In this document: positions 5,376 to 5,476 of the stretch, piece after piece
How positions within the stretch are numbered: the stretch's first letter is position 1
Layout: every line of letters begins with the position of its first letter
Source of the DNA: Candidatus Competibacteraceae bacterium
Lineage (GTDB): Bacteria; Pseudomonadota; Gammaproteobacteria; Competibacterales; Competibacteraceae
Direction of reading: 5' to 3'
Length of the DNA: 5,476 nt
NCBI GenBank assembly: GCA_020445005.1
Contig: JAGRHM010000524.1
Span: 1-5,476 of the forward strand
Made by a program: the position numbers and the translations under genes
Notes under the pieces: model-generated
Told to the model about the DNA's origin: nothing
Seen by the model: only the letters and a program-made list of their open reading frames with translations
Databases searched by the model: none

Positions 5376-5476
5376 ATCCGATCAAACACAGCAGCATTTC
5401 GTCTCGGACATTCGTGCTAATCCTGGGCATCATATTATGCTCCACGATGTGGATGACCCCTCCTCTCGCCCTGGTT
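5372..5476 (+). CDS. N-terminus of a secreted or membrane protein, cut by the window edge
   Basis: Thirty-five residues are visible and the frame is open to the last base. They form a basic start (MNPIKHSSISSR), a hydrophobic stretch (TFVLILGIILCSTMWM) and a polar-turn region (TPPLALV), as in a Sec signal peptide or signal anchor. A Cys lies within the hydrophobic core, but the context (ILCST) is not a convincing lipobox. The start overlaps the previous stop by ATGA, so translation is probably coupled. The mature part is not in the window and no family can be given. Confidence 0.6.
   Translation, partial: MNPIKHSSISSRTFVLILGIILCSTMWMTPPLALV

Overview
The window looks like chromosomal DNA of a free-living, Gram-negative, probably gammaproteobacterial organism. 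The grounds are GC-rich codon endings, two lipobox-type signal peptides and a YjfB-type motility protein. TGA is clearly a stop codon here, since at least four genes end with it. I cannot name a genus. No rRNA, tRNA, CRISPR array or complete insertion sequence is visible.

Left part (1-1720, plus strand): a compact operon-like set. A carboxymuconolactone decarboxylase/AhpD-like protein (62-430) overlaps by ATGA with a low-molecular-weight phosphatase-like protein (427-843). After 28 bases comes a single ORF that joins a ChrR-type cupin to a complete YciA-type acyl-CoA thioesterase (872-1720). The shared substrate or pathway is not evident; detoxification or stress metabolism is only a guess.

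Middle part (1721-3111): a convergent region. A short plus-strand ORF with a lipobox (about 1797-2288) runs into the antisense end of a minus-strand pair. That pair is a secreted protein (3111-2623) followed by a Sel1-repeat lipoprotein (2592-2036). The lipoprotein's signal peptide and Sel1 domain lie in different frames, and a perfect 14-bp GC-rich hairpin sits where the frame must change.

Right-centre part (3273-4557): a DUF4239 four-helix membrane protein and a 70-residue YjfB-family protein, both plus strand and both apparently intact.

Right part (4558-5476): an accessory, partly decayed stretch. It holds a small ribbon-helix-helix protein gene without ATG, a tandem pair of palindromic 16-bp repeats touching its stop codon, and a WGR-domain gene broken by one TGA codon. 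Then comes a short ORF whose first 26 or so residues look like the start of a type III restriction-like helicase/nuclease but whose remainder does not. It overlaps by ATGA the start of a secreted-protein gene cut by the window edge. This part reads as debris of mobile or defence genes rather than a working system. The points most worth a second look are the cupin-thioesterase fusion, the hairpin-associated frameshift, the palindromic repeats beside the RHH gene, and the WGR nonsense codon.
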